From positions 1-10,189 of the forward strand of contig LJUY01000082.1 of NCBI GenBank assembly GCA_001304015.1: a stretch of 10,189 nt of DNA, given 5' to 3'. Position numbers and translations under genes: made by a program. The DNA comes from a candidate division Zixibacteria bacterium SM23_81. Lineage in GTDB: Bacteria; SM23-81. The notes below the pieces were generated by a model. The model saw nothing but the letters and a program-made list of their open reading frames with translations. It was not told the origin of the DNA and did not search any database. Numbering within the stretch: position 1 is the stretch's first letter; every line of letters begins with the position of its first letter. Of this stretch, positions 6,798 to 10,189 are shown piece by piece.

Positions 6798-7538
6798 ATG
6801 AAAATCTGCTTCGTCGGCAGCCTTCCTAAACCATATGGCGGTGTGGCCAGCCATTCCTTTCATCTGACCAAAGAGCTGGCCGGATTAGGCGTCAAAGTCG
6901 ATTTTATCGATACGCGTCTAGCCAAGAAAAAAACGGTGCCTTCGGGTGTCCGCCATCTGTTGATCGCCGACTTAAGCCTATCCTCTACCCTCAGGCAAAT
7001 TTCAAAGCTGCCCCGCTTGGGGGGGGCTTGGACCCAAATTATGAGGTATTGGAAGTGTCTACGTCCTCGCGACTTTATTAAGGTTATCTACATAATTCTC
7101 AAGATTTTGGACAGCTGTCGACCAGAGTCGGTCGATCTTTTTCACGCACAGCACGCCAACGAGAGGGCTCTGGCCACCTGGGTGGTGGCCAAGAGGTTCA
7201 AAAAACCTTTGGTGATCACAGCACATTGCGGCGAATTCACCGAGGATTTTTTTTGGTCACGCTGTTCTAGGTTAGTCAAGCATATGACCACAGTGGCGGC
7301 CAGGGTCATATCCGTTTCGAAATATACTCAAAAATGCATGATTGCAAGGGGTTGTAAAGGGCATGTGAGCATTATTCCTAACGGGGTGGACACTCACTTC
7401 TTCCGGCCGGGATTAGAAGTCAGCGAATTGCGGCGCAAATACAGATTAGTTTCGTCGGGGACATTCATCGACGGAAAGGGCCAGATGTGTTTCTCAAGGC
7501 GGTGCCTTTTGTTCTTGAGAAGAATTTCAAAGCGATAG
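6798..7538 (+). CDS. Glycosyltransferase family 4-type, N-terminal half (frameshifted gene, part 1)
   Basis: This is the acceptor-side half of a GT-B glycosyltransferase that would add a sugar to the lipid-linked repeat unit in the cytoplasm. It opens MKICFVGSLPKPYGGVASHS (residues 1-20), with the GGV loop typical of GT4 enzymes. FHAQHANE (115-122), TAHCGEF (141-147) and IPNGVDTHFF (193-202) follow, and the last is the usual linker into the donor-binding domain. After about residue 217 (LRRKYRL) the frame ceases to resemble the family and runs about 29 unrelated residues to a stop at 7536-7538. The natural continuation lies in the -1 frame (next entry). I chose the ATG at 6798 because the family N-terminus begins there; a TTG at 6780 is possible but only adds GFSKR. 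If read as is, this half lacks the donor site and would be inactive. Confidence 0.8.
   Translation: MKICFVGSLPKPYGGVASHSFHLTKELAGLGVKVDFIDTRLAKKKTVPSGVRHLLIADLSLSSTLRQISKLPRLGGAWTQIMRYWKCLRPRDFIKVIYIILKILDSCRPESVDLFHAQHANERALATWVVAKRFKKPLVITAHCGEFTEDFFWSRCSRLVKHMTTVAARVISVSKYTQKCMIARGCKGHVSIIPNGVDTHFFRPGLEVSELRRKYRLVSSGTFIDGKGQMCFSRRCLLFLRRISKR
7443..7452 (+). other. Approximate site of the -1 frame change in the glycosyltransferase
   Basis: Upstream of here the family sequence (LRRKYRL) is in the frame of the ATG at 6798. From base 7448 the -1 frame reads SFVGDIHRRKGPDVF, the expected first strand and phosphate-binding region of the donor domain. The exact base cannot be placed. A single missing base, whether real or an assembly error, is enough. 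No X-XXY-YYZ slippery heptamer is seen. Confidence 0.75.
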
Positions 7539-7999
7539 TTGTGGGTTCAAAAGGCGGTCAACAGGAGAGTCTCCGACAGTTGATCCATGAACTTTCCATC
7601 TCGCACCAGGTGCTCATGATCGAAGAGGTGGAACATGAACTTCTACCACAATTCTATAATTTGGCCGATATTTTTGTATTCCCAACGGTGATGAAGACCG
7701 AGGGATTTGGCATCGTAGCCCTAGAATCGATGGCCTGTGGGACGCCAGTTATTGCCTCTAGAATTGGAGGTATTCCAGAAGTGGTCAGAGAAGACCAGAC
7801 AGGTTTTCTCTTTGAACCAGGCAATTTCCAAGAACTGTCTGAGAAGATCAATGTTCTCCTGGCGGACGACGCCATGAGGGCCAATCTCGGAAGGGCAGGT
7901 AGAGAGCTGGTCGAGTCAGAGTATACCTGGACAGTTGTGGCTCAGAAGACATTGGATATCTATCGCGCCGCCATTATGAATTACCGATTTGGGAGATAA
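7448..7999 (+). CDS. Glycosyltransferase family 4-type, C-terminal half (frameshifted gene, part 2)
   Basis: This is the nucleotide-sugar-binding domain (Glycos_transf_1) belonging to the preceding half. The family match begins at about 7448 with SFVGDIHRRKGPDVFLKAVP, before the first available start (GTG at 7487), which shows that this is not an independent gene. Later marks are the AIVVGSKGG strand, the EX7E pair in TEGFGIVALE, and CGTPVIASRIGGIPEVV, which contact the nucleotide and donor sugar in GT4 enzymes. Joining the halves gives about 400 residues, normal for the family. The stop at 7997-7999 leaves 3 nt before the flippase gene. Codon usage and residue conservation look intact, which favours a very recent lesion or a sequencing error over an old pseudogene. 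Donor and acceptor cannot be predicted. Confidence 0.8.
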   Translation, partial: SFVGDIHRRKGPDVFLKAVPFVLEKNFKAIVVGSKGGQQESLRQLIHELSISHQVLMIEEVEHELLPQFYNLADIFVFPTVMKTEGFGIVALESMACGTPVIASRIGGIPEVVREDQTGFLFEPGNFQELSEKINVLLADDAMRANLGRAGRELVESEYTWTVVAQKTLDIYRAAIMNYRFGR

Positions 8000-8002
8000 T
8001 CG

Positions 8003-9484
8003 GTGAAGATGAGGAGAGGACATTTTCAGAATCTGTTTAATCAATCCATCGTCTACGGACTGGGGAGGCTGGTCGGTCAGGCTGTTGGTTTTTTCCTGAT
8101 ACCAATATACACCAGATCGCTCTCGACGGAAAATTATGGTGTCTTTGCCCTTTTGACCATGGCTGTTTCGGTCTTGAGCATTGTACTCGGCATGGGGGTG
8201 GGTTCGGCCTTTTTCAAGTACTACTTCAGCTCTCCAGATGAGGGCACAAAAGACAGTGTCACAGATTCAGCCTTTTTTCTGCTAGTCGTGGTTTCATTAG
8301 CGGCTGTATTAGTCTTATTACCTCTCAGTTCCCAGCTCTCTCAGCTTTTATTTGGCTCAACCAATTTTGCACAGCATTTGAAGTATCTGGCCTGGACGGC
8401 TCTCTTAAACACCTTGAGCATCATCCCGCTGAGCCTTTTAAGGGCTAAAGAGCAATCTTTGCGATACTCAGCCATCACTCTGACCAAGTTCATCTTTATG
8501 TTGGGCCTGAATATCTTCTTTGTGGTTGTTTTACGCAAAGGCGTCATCGGCATCCTTCAGGCAAACCTCTTATCAGCCGCAGCCATGTTCCTTATCTTGG
8601 TAGTCCCCCTTTGTAGGAGCTGGCGGGCGCGTCTGTCGTGGGTGCATATCAAAGCGTTGCTGGCTTTCGGCGCGCCCTTGATGCCCACCCAAATTGCCTC
8701 GTGGGTGCTGACTCTTTCCGACAGATACTTGCTAAAATATTTGACAAACCTAGAGGAAGTTGGGGTGTACACCCTAGGGTATAACCTCGGTTTTGCGGTT
8801 AACCTCCTTATCATATGGCCTTTTAGCGTTGCATGGGGGCCTTTTATGTATAAAGTCGCTGGTGAACAGAATGCATCCCAGGTCTATGCCCGTACTCTCA
8901 CCTACATCGGTTTGGCCTCCGGATCTATCTCTCTGATCCTCTCGTTGTTTGCGCCTGTTTTGGTAAGTTTGGTTTCGCCATCGGCCTATTTCAATGCCCA
9001 CAAGATCATTCCTTTGGTGGCCTTTTCCTATGCCTTTTATGGAATGTACTTCGTTTTTACCGCCGGTTTGAATATCACCAAAAGGACGTATTATTTTCCC
9101 TTTATCGTTGGCTTCTCGGCAGCTATGAACATAATTCTGAACTTGATTTTCATCCCCTATTATGGGATGATGGCTGCAGCCTGGTCAACCTTCGTCTCAT
9201 ATCTGGTGTTGGCATTTCTCACCTATGCGTGCTCTCAGAAATTTTTTCGGGTGCCATACGAGTATACCAGATTAGCGAAATTAGTCATGGCACTACTTCT
9301 TGTTCTGGTCATTGGTCAGGTGACAAAAAACTCTGCTGGTTTTCTGGGATTTCTTCTCAGAACGATACTTTTTTTAATGTTTCCCATCCTTCTCTACATC
9401 CTGAGGTTCTTCCGACAGGAGGAAATAGCCAAGATATCAACTCTCTTAGGGCTGCGCTCAGCGACTCAGGATATGGTTGGTTAA
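8003..9484 (+). CDS. Wzx-type oligosaccharide flippase (MOP superfamily)
   Basis: This inner-membrane transporter moves the undecaprenyl-linked repeat unit from cytoplasm to periplasm. It is 493 residues with about 12-14 hydrophobic segments along its whole length. The N-terminus, with GLGRLVGQAVGFFLIPIYTR followed by LSTENYGVFAL, is the typical polysaccharide_synt opening: amphipathic helix, then PxYxRxLxxxxYGxF. The second half opens LLAFGAPLMPTQIASWVLTLSDRYLLKYL with the usual SDRY motif, and INxxLNLIFIPxYGxxxAA occurs as MNIILNLIFIPYYGMMAAA near residue 375. The start is GTG at 8003: GGGAG (7991-7995) is spaced 7 nt from it, while the ATG at 8009 is too far from that site. It follows the glycosyltransferase by 3 nt, so translational coupling is likely. 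Confidence 0.9.
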   Translation: MKMRRGHFQNLFNQSIVYGLGRLVGQAVGFFLIPIYTRSLSTENYGVFALLTMAVSVLSIVLGMGVGSAFFKYYFSSPDEGTKDSVTDSAFFLLVVVSLAAVLVLLPLSSQLSQLLFGSTNFAQHLKYLAWTALLNTLSIIPLSLLRAKEQSLRYSAITLTKFIFMLGLNIFFVVVLRKGVIGILQANLLSAAAMFLILVVPLCRSWRARLSWVHIKALLAFGAPLMPTQIASWVLTLSDRYLLKYLTNLEEVGVYTLGYNLGFAVNLLIIWPFSVAWGPFMYKVAGEQNASQVYARTLTYIGLASGSISLILSLFAPVLVSLVSPSAYFNAHKIIPLVAFSYAFYGMYFVFTAGLNITKRTYYFPFIVGFSAAMNIILNLIFIPYYGMMAAAWSTFVSYLVLAFLTYACSQKFFRVPYEYTRLAKLVMALLLVLVIGQVTKNSAGFLGFLLRTILFLMFPILLYILRFFRQEEIAKISTLLGLRSATQDMVG

Positions 9485-9497
9485 ACGCAGGGGTTTC

Positions 9498-10189
9498 ATG
9501 CAGGAGATGTTAGGTTCTCAAAAGGTAGAGACAAGTCTAAATTTATTATGTACTTGGGTTGAGGAAAACGGATGGGCAGGCTACGATCCTTACGACATCA
9601 AAGGAGTGCCCGGGTTGATGTGGATGCAAAAATACAGGCTGCTTCGCAAAGGACTCAATGTCTTGGTGGAGTCTTATCCCCATAAATTCAGAAAAATTTT
9701 TCGGATCCGACCTGCCATGAATCCCAAAGCTATGGCTCTTTTTGCCAGGGCCTATTTGAACTTATTTCGGTTTGAGCCTCGAGAAACGTACCTTGAGGAA
9801 GCAAGGGAATGTCTAACTTGGCTAATGGAAAATAGCTGCAGTGGTTACTCTGGGCCTTGTTGGGGCTACCCCTTTGATTGGCAGTCGGAGATTCTCATTC
9901 CTCGAGGGACGCCTTGTGGAGTCGTGACTTCTTTTGCCGTGAGAGCTTTTCTCGATGCCCATAGGGTTTTGGGCGCACAGGAATACCTCGATGTTGCCAA
10001 GGGTTGTTGTGAGTTCTTGATCAAAGACCTCAACTGGGATGAGATGACCCCAGAAAGCGGTTGCTTTAGTTATACTCCTATGGACTTTTTCCATGTGCAC
10101 AACGCCAATCTGTGGACGGCCGCCGCCGTATCCAGAGTGGGTGCTCTGACCTCCAACAGGACCTATTTGGACAGGGCACGCCAGGCTTT
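9498..10189 (+). CDS. Uncharacterised helical-repeat protein of polysaccharide loci, N-terminal part (3' truncated by window edge)
   Basis: An open frame of at least 230 codons runs from ATG 9498 off the right edge. AGGGG at 9489-9493 precedes it by 4 nt, and it begins 13 nt after the flippase stop, so it belongs to the same operon. There is no signal peptide or membrane segment, so it is probably cytoplasmic. Marks visible are WVEENGWAGYDPYDIKG (20-36), IRPAMNPKAMALFARAYL (70-87), CWGYPFDWQ (121-129), GTPCGVVTSFAVRAFLDAH (137-155) and CFSYTPMDFFHVHNANL (189-205). Helical units ending YLEEARECL, YLDVAKGCC and YLDRARQA recur every 60-65 residues, as in (alpha/alpha) toroid folds of glycosidases, lyases and some epimerases. 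It has eight Cys in 230 residues. I recall similar proteins in exopolysaccharide clusters carrying unrelated or generic names; no activity can be assigned. A role in modifying or trimming the repeat unit is inference. Confidence 0.8.
   Translation, partial: MQEMLGSQKVETSLNLLCTWVEENGWAGYDPYDIKGVPGLMWMQKYRLLRKGLNVLVESYPHKFRKIFRIRPAMNPKAMALFARAYLNLFRFEPRETYLEEARECLTWLMENSCSGYSGPCWGYPFDWQSEILIPRGTPCGVVTSFAVRAFLDAHRVLGAQEYLDVAKGCCEFLIKDLNWDEMTPESGCFSYTPMDFFHVHNANLWTAAAVSRVGALTSNRTYLDRARQA

Noticed and set aside
7436-7456. Programmed -1 ribosomal frameshifting
   Set aside because: No slippery heptamer in the right phase and no clear downstream stimulatory hairpin were seen; a one-base indel is simpler.
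9822-10100. Minus-strand open frame of 92 codons near the right edge
   Set aside because: It is antisense to the well-patterned + strand gene that starts at 9498 and stays open to the window end.
1-10189. Defence, phage, toxin-antitoxin or mobile-element system
   Set aside because: No transposase, integrase, nuclease, inverted terminal repeats or direct-repeat arrays were found; all genes fit a polysaccharide locus.

Overview
The window is one polysaccharide (capsule, exopolysaccharide or O-antigen-like) biosynthesis and export locus, with every gene on the + strand. A four-SLBB outer-membrane export protein beside a two-helix co-polymerase points to a diderm, Gram-negative-type bacterium. 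By eye the base composition is about half G+C, with Shine-Dalgarno sites of the GGAG/GGGG type. The phylum cannot be fixed from the sequence; an environmental, uncultured lineage is plausible, but that is inference.

Region 1 (1-2209) supplies sugar nucleotides. It holds the C-terminal part of a UDP-glucose 6-dehydrogenase (open at the left edge), a short RmlC-like cupin epimerase, and a dTDP-glucose 4,6-dehydratase. It closes with a strong intrinsic terminator at 2174-2209. No rmlA or rmlD lies in the window, so the final deoxysugar cannot be named.

Region 2 (2210-2344) is a regulatory leader. A near-consensus sigma70-type promoter (2237-2265) is followed about 30 nt later by a second terminator-like hairpin (2296-2319), and then by the Shine-Dalgarno of the export gene. 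The descending arm of that hairpin is also complementary to the Shine-Dalgarno, so attenuation or a switch is possible. This is the most interesting non-coding signal here.

Region 3 (2345-10189) is the assembly and export unit. It contains an OPX/Wza-like secretin-type channel with SLBB domains, a Wzz-like co-polymerase without kinase domain, a Wzy/O-antigen-ligase-type polymerase, a family-4-type glycosyltransferase split by a -1 frameshift near 7440-7452, a Wzx-type flippase, and the start of an uncharacterised helical-repeat protein running off the right edge. Gaps are 3-37 nt, consistent with one operon. Together the genes describe a Wzx/Wzy-dependent pathway: repeat units are built on a lipid carrier in the cytoplasm, flipped by Wzx, polymerised by Wzy under co-polymerase control and exported through the OPX channel. 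The initiating phosphoglycosyltransferase and most glycosyltransferases must lie outside the window.

There are no RNA genes, insertion sequences, CRISPR arrays or attachment sites that I can support. No stretch over 300 bases lacks a gene; the longest non-coding stretch is 2153-2344.
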